A program made the translations under genes and the position numbers. The notes under the pieces were generated by a model, which saw nothing but the letters and a program-made list of their open reading frames with translations, made no database searches and was not told where the DNA came from. A stretch of 64,000 nt of DNA, from positions 496,001 through 560,000 of the forward strand of contig NZ_BJUZ01000002.1 in the NCBI RefSeq assembly GCF_007988885.1, read 5' to 3'. This document shows positions 28,530 to 36,191 of this stretch, in pieces; positions within the stretch are counted from its first letter, which is position 1; each line of letters begins with the position of its first letter. Origin of the DNA: Gluconobacter wancherniae NBRC 103581 (GTDB lineage: Bacteria; Pseudomonadota; Alphaproteobacteria; Acetobacterales; Acetobacteraceae).

Positions 28530-29510
28530 ATGAAAAGCCTGGCCGATATCTATTCTCATCTTCCCGACCAGCCGTCGGAGAAGACGCTCGAACGCGTGGA
28601 TTACGAAGCACGCCACTGGAGTAGCCCGATCAGGGGGCCACTCAAGCCCGGTACCGAAGAGCATAAAAAAGCTACGGTCCAGATGTTCCGTGATACGTTC
28701 AATCCATACAAGCCGTCTGTCATCGACTGGCCCGAGCTGGATCCTGAAACGCTTCACCGCATCACATCCCTTCCAATCTGGGATATTGCCGTTCAGACCG
28801 AAGGCAAGGCGCGTCTGCGCATGGCGGCTTATGCTGCGATGATTGACGATCCAGACATGAAGGACGCTCTCTCCCGCAACGCTTGGGAGGAGAACCGGCA
28901 CAAGGAGGTCCTCTCCAAGCTGGTTGAAGCCTACAAAATCAAAATGGCGCCTGAGCCAGATTATATCGAGCCCAAAGATACCGAGTGGGCTTATATGGTC
29001 ACTGGCTTTTCAGAGTGTGTGGATAGCTTCTTCGCGTTTGGGCTGTTCGCGCTTGCAGAGCGTGCCGGTCTGTTCCCGATGGAGCTGATTGAAACGTTCG
29101 AGCCTGTTATGCAGGAAGAATGTCGCCACATCCTGCTCTTCGCAAACTGGCTCGCCTGGCACCGGGCGACGATGCCATTCTGGAAGCGCCCGTGGTTCGA
29201 GATGCGCGTTGTCGCTGTCTGGATCTTCCTCGCCTATGAACGCATGGGGCTTGCTCGCTCCATTGACGAGAGCGGACAGGAACACACCCAGGACAATAAT
29301 TTCACCGTCACCGGCGCCAAGGACATGACGAACATGGACATCAAGGTCCCAGAGCTTATGCAGCTCTGCCTTGATGAAAATGATCGTCGTTTCTCGGGGT
29401 ATGATCCGCGTCTGCTGCGGCCAACGACCACGCCAGCCATTGCGCGTGCTTTCGTCCGTGCTTCGGGGCTGTGGGATCGTTTCAAGGGAAAGACAAAGGC
29501 TGCTGCATGA
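28530..29510 (+). CDS. Ferritin-like (predicted diiron) protein, first of a tandem pair
   Basis: A 326-residue, almost entirely helical soluble protein of unknown function. It contains two ExxH helix pairs, the signature of diiron-carboxylate four-helix bundles: Glu91, Glu121/His124 (EENRH), Glu162 (GFSECVDSF) and Glu197/His200 (EECRH). The spacing resembles rubrerythrin/ribonucleotide-reductase-like cores. No signal peptide or membrane segment is certain, although helix 4 (VVAVWIFLAY) is hydrophobic. It starts 52 bases after clpP and overlaps the next gene by ATGA. It could be an oxygenase/oxidase, a ferritin-like store or a peroxide-responsive protein; I cannot choose. Confidence 0.75.
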   Translation: MKSLADIYSHLPDQPSEKTLERVDYEARHWSSPIRGPLKPGTEEHKKATVQMFRDTFNPYKPSVIDWPELDPETLHRITSLPIWDIAVQTEGKARLRMAAYAAMIDDPDMKDALSRNAWEENRHKEVLSKLVEAYKIKMAPEPDYIEPKDTEWAYMVTGFSECVDSFFAFGLFALAERAGLFPMELIETFEPVMQEECRHILLFANWLAWHRATMPFWKRPWFEMRVVAVWIFLAYERMGLARSIDESGQEHTQDNNFTVTGAKDMTNMDIKVPELMQLCLDENDRRFSGYDPRLLRPTTTPAIARAFVRASGLWDRFKGKTKAAA

Positions 29511-30367
29511 AGGGTTTCGAAGCTGGTTCTGACGCGCATAAGCGGTTTTTCTGCCGCCAGTTCGTTGAGACACACCAGGTTTTTGATCCTGAATGCCTGC
29601 CTTGGCCAGATCTGAGCGACGAAGATCTGGCCAAGCTCCGCGCTGTCCCGTTCTGGCAAGAGGTGTATCATACCGAACGCCGGGCTGGAGCGATTGTCGA
29701 CGCTTTTACACCGCAGATCGCTGATCCTGTTGTGCGTGAAGCAGTTGCGTTGCAGGGCTACGAAGAAGCGCGTCATGCCCGGTTGATCCGCGTGATGATC
29801 GATCGCTACGGGCTGGATGCTCATCCACAGCCGATAGAAGAATTTCCTGCGGACCTTGAGACGGCTTTCATTGATTTCGGGTTCGGGGAATGCCTCGATG
29901 CTTTTCTGGGGTTTGGGGCTTTCAAGACGGCGCGTCAGTCACGTTTTCTGCCGGAAGCGATGTTCGAAATTTTCGATGTCCTGATGTTTGAGGAGACACG
30001 TCATATCGTGTTCTTCATCAATTACATGGCTTGGCGTGAACGGCGGCGGGGGCTGGGAAAAACGCGGAGGACACTCAAATCGCTGCATTTTTATGCACGC
30101 GCTGGGCAACGTCTTCTGGGAATGGTCCGTCGAGGTCAGGAGCCGAATGACGGGCGTGATTTTGCCGTCACGCAGACAAATCTCTTTCTGGATGGTTTTT
30201 CGTTCAAAGGCTTTGTCGAGGATTGCTACCGGGAAAACGCACGTCGAATGACGGCTTTCGATCCGGATCTCATGCAGCCACGCCTATTGCCCGGTATTGC
30301 GGATCTGGCGCTGAAGGGGCTGAACATCTGGGACAAGGGGCGGCCGTTTCTGCGCCTCAGTCGCTAG
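29507..30367 (+). CDS. Ferritin-like (predicted diiron) protein, second of a tandem pair
   Basis: A 286-residue paralogue of the preceding gene, with the same ligand pattern: Glu57, Glu87/His90 (EEARH), Glu128 (GFGECLDAF) and Glu163/His166 (EETRH). Sequence outside the metal motifs is quite diverged, so the duplication is old. The ATG at 29507 overlaps the upstream stop (ATGA); a GTG at 29471 is less likely. The pair may form a heterodimer, each keeping a full ligand set. A terminator follows. Confidence 0.75.
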   Translation: MKGFEAGSDAHKRFFCRQFVETHQVFDPECLPWPDLSDEDLAKLRAVPFWQEVYHTERRAGAIVDAFTPQIADPVVREAVALQGYEEARHARLIRVMIDRYGLDAHPQPIEEFPADLETAFIDFGFGECLDAFLGFGAFKTARQSRFLPEAMFEIFDVLMFEETRHIVFFINYMAWRERRRGLGKTRRTLKSLHFYARAGQRLLGMVRRGQEPNDGRDFAVTQTNLFLDGFSFKGFVEDCYRENARRMTAFDPDLMQPRLLPGIADLALKGLNIWDKGRPFLRLSR

Positions 30368-30396
30368 CGAACTTTATCCGGCGACCGGTTTTGGAA

Positions 30397-30435
30397 AAGG
30401 GGCACAGAACCAGCAGGATCTGTGCCCTTTCTCGT
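30397..30435. terminator. Bidirectional terminator between the diiron genes and recA
   Basis: AAGGGGCACAGA and TCTGTGCCCTTT form a 12-bp stem (one G-U pair) with a 10-base loop. On the recA strand the stem ends in CCCCTTTTCC, giving a U-tract; on the plus strand the downstream bases are only partly T-rich. It separates convergent transcripts. Confidence 0.75.
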
Positions 30436-30439
30436 TATC

Positions 30440-31474
30440 TCAGTCTACCGAGTCTTCGTCGTCTTTGTCGGGTGATACCAGCATTGCCTCTGCCACGACG
30501 CCTGCATCTGCACGAATGCGGCGTTCGATTTCGTTCGCCATGTCTGGATGTTCGCGCAGGAACTGCTTGGCGTTCTCACGACCCTGACCAATGCGCTGGC
30601 TGTCAAAAGAGAACCACGCACCAGATTTCTCGACGATATTTGCCTTCACACCAAGATCCAGCAATTCACCCATCTTGCTGACACCCTCGCCATACATGAT
30701 GTCGAACTCGATCTGGCGGAACGGAGGTGCCATCTTGTTCTTCACAACCTTGACGCGCGTCTGGTTGCCGACGACCTCGTCCTTGTCTTTGATCGCACCA
30801 ATACGGCGGATATCCAGACGGACGGACGCATAGAATTTCAGCGCATTACCACCCGTAGTCGTCTCTGGGCTTCCGAACATCACGCCGATTTTCATGCGGA
30901 TCTGGTTGAGGAAGATCACCATGGTGTTGGAGCGTGAGACTGTACCGGTCAGCTTACGCAGAGCTTGGCTCATGAGACGGGCATGAAGGCCGACATGGCT
31001 GTCGCCCATGTCTCCCTCGAGTTCGGCCCGCGGTACGAGAGCTGCGACTGAGTCTACGACCAGTACATCCACGGCACCGGAGCGAACCAGAGTGTCTGCA
31101 ATTTCCAGTGCTTGCTCGCCCGCATCGGGCTGGCTGAGAAGGAGCTCGTCGATGTTTACACCCAGCTTGCGTGCGTAGCCCGGGTCAAGTGCATGCTCGG
31201 CATCGATAAAGGCAACTGTGCCGCCTTTCTTCTGTGCTTCAGCAAGAACGTGGAGTGCCATCGTCGTTTTGCCGGAGCTTTCCGGGCCGTAAATCTCGAT
31301 GATACGTCCGCGTGGCAGGCCACCAATTCCCAGAGCGATGTCCAGCCCGAGGGAGCCGGTAGAGATGACATCTGCCTGCTCTTTCGGGCGCTGGCCCATG
31401 CGCATGATCGACCCTTTGCCGAACGCGCGCTCAATCTGGCTGAGAGCGCCTTCAAGCGCCTTGGTCTTGTCCAT
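30440..31474 (-). CDS. recA: Recombinase A
   Basis: A 344-residue strand-exchange ATPase and LexA co-protease. The Walker A motif is GPESSGKTT, with [32 protein letters not shown] and [13 protein letters not shown] (loop region) following as in all RecA proteins. The acidic C-terminus ([11 protein letters not shown]) is typical. It is transcribed alone, with a LexA-type direct repeat about 100 bases upstream and a strong terminator. Confidence 0.98.
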   Translation of the reverse strand: MDKTKALEGALSQIERAFGKGSIMRMGQRPKEQADVISTGSLGLDIALGIGGLPRGRIIEIYGPESSGKTTMALHVLAEAQKKGGTVAFIDAEHALDPGYARKLGVNIDELLLSQPDAGEQALEIADTLVRSGAVDVLVVDSVAALVPRAELEGDMGDSHVGLHARLMSQALRKLTGTVSRSNTMVIFLNQIRMKIGVMFGSPETTTGGNALKFYASVRLDIRRIGAIKDKDEVVGNQTRVKVVKNKMAPPFRQIEFDIMYGEGVSKMGELLDLGVKANIVEKSGAWFSFDSQRIGQGRENAKQFLREHPDMANEIERRIRADAGVVAEAMLVSPDKDDEDSVD

Positions 31475-31576
31475 TCAATCCTCGCAATAGCTCATCGCTG
31501 ATGTGATGAAAGCACGATAGACTGCTCACGAGAGACCGCAAAGAGTGAGCTTTGCAGGATGTGGCGCTGATCGCAC

Positions 31577-31591
31577 GTTCATAAAATGTTC
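31577..31591 (-). promoter_or_regulatory. LexA (SOS) box of recA
   Basis: GTTC-N7-GTTC (ATAAAAT spacer) is an exact match to the alphaproteobacterial LexA operator, a direct repeat unlike the palindromic E. coli box. It lies 102 bases upstream of the recA ATG, where operators of this gene are expected. DNA damage should therefore induce recA through LexA cleavage. Confidence 0.85.
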
Positions 31592-31666
31592 TCGTATGAA
31601 AGATATCAGTGTTCTACCCTCATCCGCCAAGAGGAAAAGAGCGTATTTCCTCAAAAAAACATGCTT

Positions 31667-32743
31667 TCAGCTTATGGGCGTATGCGGAGCGGCCGGCTGT
31701 TTGAGCTTCCAGACATAAGCGATGATGGCTGCCACCACCTTGAAGTGTTCGGCCGGAACTTCGCTGTCGAGGGGGAGCGGGAAAAGGGCGCGGGCGAGGG
31801 GAGGGTTTGAAATGACGGGAATGCGGTTGTCCTGCGCCAGTTCGCGGATCCGTGCGGCGACGTCATCCATGCCCTTTGCGACGATCTTGGGAGCTCCGGC
31901 CGTGCCTTTTTCATAAGCTAGCGCGACGGCATAATGCGTCGGATTGGTGATCACGACCGTAGAGTCCTTCACGCCGTCCATCATGCGCTGACGTGCAGCC
32001 TTTGCGCGCAGGGCTTTCAGGCGGCCTTTGACGTGTGGATCACCTTCCGTGTTGCGGTATTCGTCCTTCATCTCCTGCCGGCTCATGCGCAGCTTGGATG
32101 TGTGGCGAAAGCGCGTCCACAGGATATCCGCTCCGGCAATAACGAGCTGAGCCAGAATCATGGCGACGACCGCGTGAAGGCAGACATCAGACACGATATG
32201 CATCAGGTTTCCGGGACTGACACCAACCATCCCGTAAGTTTCAGGCAATATTTTTTTGGCCGAGTTCCAGACCACCACTGAAAATACGAGAAGTTTTGCG
32301 ATGGATTTGAATGTGTCTGGAAGCGTTCCACCGCCAAAAATTCGCTTCAGGCCAGCCAGAGGCGAAATTCTCTCGAATTTCGGCAAAAGTGATTCCGGAT
32401 GAATAAGAAAACCGCTCTGCAGGATGCCGCAGCCGATGCCAAACGCCATTACTGTGCCTGCGACTGGCACGGCTATTAGCAATCCGGACTGAAATGCCTG
32501 TTCAGCGGTCTGTTGCAAGCTATTGTGAGAAAGGGGCGCGCTTCCGGCATGCATCATCAGCAATTGCATGTTGCGGACGAACGTGGGGAGCAATACGGGC
32601 AAGAGTGCAAATGTACCAATCGCGCCAGCCATGAGCGCAATGAAATTCATGGCCTCGCGGGAGAGGGCTATTTGTCCATCATCACGCGCCTGCTGCAGGC
32701 GCCTGGCAGACGGGGCTTCTGTCCGATCTTCTGCGTCAGCCAT
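31667..32743 (-). CDS. flhB: Flagellar export apparatus protein FlhB
   Basis: A 358-residue inner-membrane protein of the flagellar type III export gate that switches substrate from rod/hook to filament. Four membrane helices occupy the first 210 residues. The cytoplasmic domain carries the self-cleavage site NPTH (TVVITNPTHYAVALAY). The N-terminal EDRTEAPSARRLQQAR is the family signature. It is last of the minus-strand group flgB-flgC-fliE-fliQ-fliR-flhB, three bases after fliR. Confidence 0.96.
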   Translation of the reverse strand: MADAEDRTEAPSARRLQQARDDGQIALSREAMNFIALMAGAIGTFALLPVLLPTFVRNMQLLMMHAGSAPLSHNSLQQTAEQAFQSGLLIAVPVAGTVMAFGIGCGILQSGFLIHPESLLPKFERISPLAGLKRIFGGGTLPDTFKSIAKLLVFSVVVWNSAKKILPETYGMVGVSPGNLMHIVSDVCLHAVVAMILAQLVIAGADILWTRFRHTSKLRMSRQEMKDEYRNTEGDPHVKGRLKALRAKAARQRMMDGVKDSTVVITNPTHYAVALAYEKGTAGAPKIVAKGMDDVAARIRELAQDNRIPVISNPPLARALFPLPLDSEVPAEHFKVVAAIIAYVWKLKQPAAPHTPIS

Positions 32744-32746
32744 CTG

Positions 32747-33568
32747 TTACAGGCCAGGCAGTGCGCGAAAGATATCGAAGGCTTGGCCTTCCCAGATTGT
32801 TAGTGTTTGCCGCAGTAGAAAACAGAGAAGCGCTATGCCGCCCACGATCTGCAGGGGCGTGGCTGTGTTGTAGATTTGAAGCGTTGGCAAGAGGCGCGTC
32901 ATGATGCCCAGCATGATCTGCCAGACGAAGGAGATCAGCAGGAAAGGGGCGCTCAGTTCCAGCCCAAGCAGGAAAGAACGCTCCGTTATATCGACTACGC
33001 TGTGTGTCGCATCCGCCAGAAAGGGCCAGTGCATGAGTGGCTGGGCCAACAGGAAGCCACCAGGAGGAAGAAGAGCGTAACTTCCGATGATGGCCTTGAT
33101 AGGCAGGATATATGCTCCGGTCACGAGCAGCATCAACGGTGCCAGCAGGTTCATGAGGCGGGCAACGGCTGAACTGCCGGACCCTAATGCGGGGTCGGGC
33201 TGCAACACGCTGCTCAAGCCTGAAAAAACTGCGATCATTTGCCCGGCAATTGGCAGCGACAGAGTGATCAGGCGTGCCAGCCATCCGATCAGAATGCCTG
33301 CGAAAAGCTCGACTGCAATCATTCCCATCAGGCCGATTGGAGCGGTTTTTTCCAAAGAGGAATGCGCAAGAGATGGCGTGACTAGGGGGAGAACAAGGGC
33401 GCTTATGGAGAGCGCTATTCCTGCGCGAACAGTCATGGGAAGTTCTTCTTCGCCCAGGCCGGGCATCACCATGATGGCGCCCCCTGTCCGGCAGAGAACC
33501 AATACGAAAGCCAGCGCCCAGACTGTCAGGCTGAGTCCTGAAAATTCTAGCGGTAACCCGCTGTTCAT
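32747..33568 (-). CDS. fliR: Flagellar export apparatus protein FliR
   Basis: A 273-residue polytopic component of the export gate. Typical FliR stretches are RTGGAIMVMPGLGEEELPMTVRAGIALSIS, GILIGWLARL and SFLLGLELSAPFLLISFVWQIMLGIMTRLLPTLQIY (given here as separate recognised segments of a longer region). It overlaps fliQ by ATGA and forms the FliPQR core of the export pore. Confidence 0.93.
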   Translation of the reverse strand: MNSGLPLEFSGLSLTVWALAFVLVLCRTGGAIMVMPGLGEEELPMTVRAGIALSISALVLPLVTPSLAHSSLEKTAPIGLMGMIAVELFAGILIGWLARLITLSLPIAGQMIAVFSGLSSVLQPDPALGSGSSAVARLMNLLAPLMLLVTGAYILPIKAIIGSYALLPPGGFLLAQPLMHWPFLADATHSVVDITERSFLLGLELSAPFLLISFVWQIMLGIMTRLLPTLQIYNTATPLQIVGGIALLCFLLRQTLTIWEGQAFDIFRALPGL

Positions 33569-33837
33569 GTCGCGCCAACCAGAATCATCTGGTCAAAGAG
33601 GTGTCTGGAAAACGTCATCAGGGTTGAGGTCATAAATGAGCCTGCAACAACCAGTGCAACGCTGATGGCCAGAACCTTTGGAACAAAGGCCAGTGTTGCT
33701 TCATTGATCTGCGTTACGGCCTGAACAAGCGATACCAGCAATCCTACGGCGAGCGCTGTGAGAAGGGCAGGTGCGCTGAGCTTGAGGGCGACGATGAGTG
33801 TCTGCTCAAGAATTGCAGCCAGATCAACCGACTGCAT
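33565..33837 (-). CDS. fliQ: Flagellar export apparatus protein FliQ
   Basis: A 90-residue protein with two membrane helices (ALLTALAVGLLVSLVQAVTQ and VALVVAGSFMTSTLMTF) separated by INEATLAFVPKV, the classic FliQ core. Several copies surround FliP/FliR in the export gate. The start lies two bases after the fliE stop, and the stop overlaps fliR. Confidence 0.93.
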   Translation of the reverse strand: MQSVDLAAILEQTLIVALKLSAPALLTALAVGLLVSLVQAVTQINEATLAFVPKVLAISVALVVAGSFMTSTLMTFSRHLFDQMILVGAT

Positions 33838-33839
33838 GA

Positions 33840-34160
33840 TTAGATCGACATCTTCATGACGTCTTGATACGCCTGAACCATACGGTCGCGGATCACAGTG
33901 GTGGTCTGCAGGGCGAGTTGTGCGTTGGAAATCGCGGTGACAATCTGGGTCATGTCGCCACCACCGCTCAGCCCCTGCGCAGCCTGCGCTTCGGCAGCAT
34001 GACCAGTCGACACTGCGTTTCCGACGGCCTGTGACAGCACGGAGCTGAAATCCGAAACGCTGTCCGGTGTGTCGTCCGTCACGCCGGACTGGAGGCTGTT
34101 CTGGAGGCTCTGGGCATAGGCGTTATGGGCTTGGGAAACTGAAGTCAGCATGGAATTCAT
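33840..34160 (-). CDS. fliE: Flagellar hook-basal body protein FliE
   Basis: A 106-residue MS-ring/rod junction protein. The C-terminal half (DMTQIVTAISNAQLALQTTT then RDRMVQAYQDVMKM) is the conserved FliE region; the N-terminal half is Ser/Gln-rich and variable. It overlaps flgC by ATGA in the rod-export operon. Confidence 0.9.
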   Translation of the reverse strand: MNSMLTSVSQAHNAYAQSLQNSLQSGVTDDTPDSVSDFSSVLSQAVGNAVSTGHAAEAQAAQGLSGGGDMTQIVTAISNAQLALQTTTVIRDRMVQAYQDVMKMSI

Positions 34161-34564
34161 TTCAGAAGATCAAGGGTGCGCGACATCATCGTGCGGGTGA
34201 TCTGCATGGTATTGAGGTTGGCTTCGTATGAGCGTTCAGCTTCGCGCATGTCCATCATTTCAGCCATCGAATCAACGTTGGAAGTTTTGACGTAACCCTG
34301 TGCGTTGGCGGCTGGATGAGACGGGTCATAGCGGGTCTGGAAGTCAGACATATCCTGCCCGATTTCTTTGACGCTGACGGTAGACGCGCCGGTATCCTGA
34401 TCGACCTGCTCTGCGAAGGTGATTGTTTTGCGGCGATAGGGATCTGCGCCGGGGGTTGAGCCTGTCGTATCCTGATTGGCGAGGTTCTCTGCGACAATTC
34501 GCAGGCGCTGGCTCTGGGCGTCCATTCCGCTGGCGGAGATTCCGATTGTGGAAGACAGGGTCAT
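34157..34564 (-). CDS. flgC: Flagellar proximal rod protein FlgC
   Basis: A 135-residue rod protein. The N-terminal rod signature SGMDAQSQRLRIVAENLANQ and the C-terminal VDSMAEMMDMREAERSYEAN match FlgC, along with PYRRKTITF. Twelve bases separate it from flgB upstream and it overlaps fliE downstream. Confidence 0.95.
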   Translation of the reverse strand: MTLSSTIGISASGMDAQSQRLRIVAENLANQDTTGSTPGADPYRRKTITFAEQVDQDTGASTVSVKEIGQDMSDFQTRYDPSHPAANAQGYVKTSNVDSMAEMMDMREAERSYEANLNTMQITRTMMSRTLDLLK

Positions 34565-34576
34565 TCTGGGAACTCC

Positions 34577-34969
34577 TTACTTGCCAAGAGCCGTCTGAAA
34601 CATGTTCATGTATTTGCTGTAAATATTGACAGCCATATGTTGCTGGTCGTTCACATCGGCGACCTTTTCCAGCTGCTGGTCCAGTGTAACCTGGTTGCCA
34701 TCGATGGACTGCTCGGATTCCGTCTCGATTTCATGAGCGCCATTGCTCGGCGCGCCGATATGATTTGCATGGGTTGCTGTCGGCGTTATGTCGAATTCGC
34801 CGAGAGCCGCCTGAAAAGGCGAGACATCGCGCGCTGTATAGTCAGGTGTATTGGCATTGGCGATGTTGCCTGCCAGCACATTCTGTCTGGCCTGAAGCCA
34901 CTGCATCCGGTCTTGGCCAAGAGCGAAAAGATCGGTGCCGCCTGCTCTGTTCAGATCGGCATTCTGCAT
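34577..34969 (-). CDS. flgB: Flagellar proximal rod protein FlgB
   Basis: A 130-residue rod protein with the rod signature RQNVLAGNIANANTPDYTAR and a C-terminal coiled segment (MAVNIYSKYMNMFQTALGK). The ATG at 34969 has GGAGAAAG seven bases upstream; the frame also opens at a TTG at 34984, inside that ribosome-binding site. It heads the leftward flagellar operon, with the divergent fliOP pair starting at 35158. Confidence 0.93.
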   Translation of the reverse strand: MQNADLNRAGGTDLFALGQDRMQWLQARQNVLAGNIANANTPDYTARDVSPFQAALGEFDITPTATHANHIGAPSNGAHEIETESEQSIDGNQVTLDQQLEKVADVNDQQHMAVNIYSKYMNMFQTALGK

Positions 34970-35157
34970 CGAAACTTTCTCCAAAATGGGATGACCGGGT
35001 TTGGTCTCAGTGGAGAGAGGATGTCATTCAATGGTTAATAAACGGTTGAAATCGGGGAGCATCTTTTTCTGTTTTTTGGCGCGTGTGCGGGTCGATATTA
35101 AGTGTCTATTAATAATATTTGGGCATTGTCGCGTTCAAACGACTGGAATGCCCCGGA

Positions 35158-35457
35158 ATGCCCCTTCATGACATCCTCACCTCGCTGTTCGCGCTTACAA
35201 TCATCGTAGCGTTTATCCTGGGCGCGCGGCCGCTTCTGAAGATTCTGGAGCGCAAGAGGATGGGTGGGGAAGAGCAATCTCAGCTTATGAGCATACGCGA
35301 AAGACTGGTAATCGACCGGGCTCGGCGGCTGACGCTTGTTCGATGTGGGGCGGAGAATTTTCTTCTTCTGACCGGTGGCGCGAATGATGTGATGGTGCCG
35401 TGTAAAGGAGAGCAGGATTTCAGTACGCGGATCAACGCGGAGGAGCTGTTGTCATGA
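35158..35457 (+). CDS. fliO: FliO-like flagellar protein
   Basis: A 99-residue protein with one N-terminal membrane helix (LTSLFALTIIVAFILGARPLL) and a small cytoplasmic domain reading RERLVIDRARRLTLVRCGAENFLLL, the weakly conserved FliO fold that assists FliP assembly. It overlaps fliP by ATGA. Sequence similarity is modest, so the call rests on topology, the cytoplasmic motif and position before fliP. Confidence 0.8.
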   Translation: MPLHDILTSLFALTIIVAFILGARPLLKILERKRMGGEEQSQLMSIRERLVIDRARRLTLVRCGAENFLLLTGGANDVMVPCKGEQDFSTRINAEELLS

Positions 35458-36188
35458 AGCGCTGGATCCCGCTGCTGATCGCCCTGGCTTGTACCATTCT
35501 GCCGCATTGCGCGCATGCTCAGGCACTTAATATCGATCTTGGGCAGAACGGGCCTGGAACGACCAGCCGACTGGTGCAGCTTACAGCGCTGATCACTGTA
35601 CTGTCGCTTGCTCCAAGTCTTCTGGTCATGGTTACGGCATTTACGCGGATTGTTATTGTTCTGTCGCTTTTGCGTAGTGCTCTTGGAGCTCAGGGTACGC
35701 CGCCTAATACCGTACTGATCGGATTAGCATTGTTTCTGACGCTGTTCGTGATGCAGCCGACGCTGCAGCGCTCGTGGGATACGGGTATCGAGCCGATGAT
35801 GTCAGGAAAAATCGGGGAAATGGAAGGTCTGAGTGTTGCCAGCCAGCCTTTCCATGATTTCATGGCAGCGACAGCCCGGCCTGCAGATATTTCCACGTTT
35901 CTCAATATCGCTCACGAAAAGCCACCTGCCAAAGTAACTGATACGCCGTGGCGCGTGCTGGTTCCTGCATTCATGGTTGGAGAGCTGCGGCGCGGATTTG
36001 AGATGGGCTTTCTGCTTTATCTGCCATTTCTGGTGATAGATCTGGTGGTTTCAAGCGTGTTGATGAGTCTGGGTATGATGATGTTGCCGCCCAGCACGGT
36101 GTCCCTCCCGTTCAAGCTCATCTTTTTCGTGATGGTTGACGGTTGGGCACTCGTGGCGGGCAGTCTGGTCCGAAGTTTTTCGGGCTAG
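35454..36188 (+). CDS. fliP: Flagellar export apparatus protein FliP
   Basis: A 244-residue polytopic protein with a cleavable signal peptide ending near CAHAQ. Family markers include MVTAFTRIVIVLSLLRSALG, TPPNTVLIGLALFLT, PAFMVGELRRGFEMGFLL and LGMMMLPPSTVSLPFKL. It forms the pentameric base of the FliPQR export pore with the fliQ and fliR products encoded divergently nearby. It ends three bases before the convergent GGT-like gene. Confidence 0.95.
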   Translation: MKRWIPLLIALACTILPHCAHAQALNIDLGQNGPGTTSRLVQLTALITVLSLAPSLLVMVTAFTRIVIVLSLLRSALGAQGTPPNTVLIGLALFLTLFVMQPTLQRSWDTGIEPMMSGKIGEMEGLSVASQPFHDFMAATARPADISTFLNIAHEKPPAKVTDTPWRVLVPAFMVGELRRGFEMGFLLYLPFLVIDLVVSSVLMSLGMMMLPPSTVSLPFKLIFFVMVDGWALVAGSLVRSFSG

Positions 36189-36191
36189 GGA

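Noticed and set aside
32736-33578. 280-residue alternative frame on the same strand as fliR
   Set aside because: FliR in the other frame has clear membrane helices and family motifs; the alternative is Arg/Pro-rich.
35144-35164. Short direct repeat GGAATGCCCC x2 before fliO
   Set aside because: Only two copies of ten bases; no evidence of a regulatory role, although it could affect fliO initiation.
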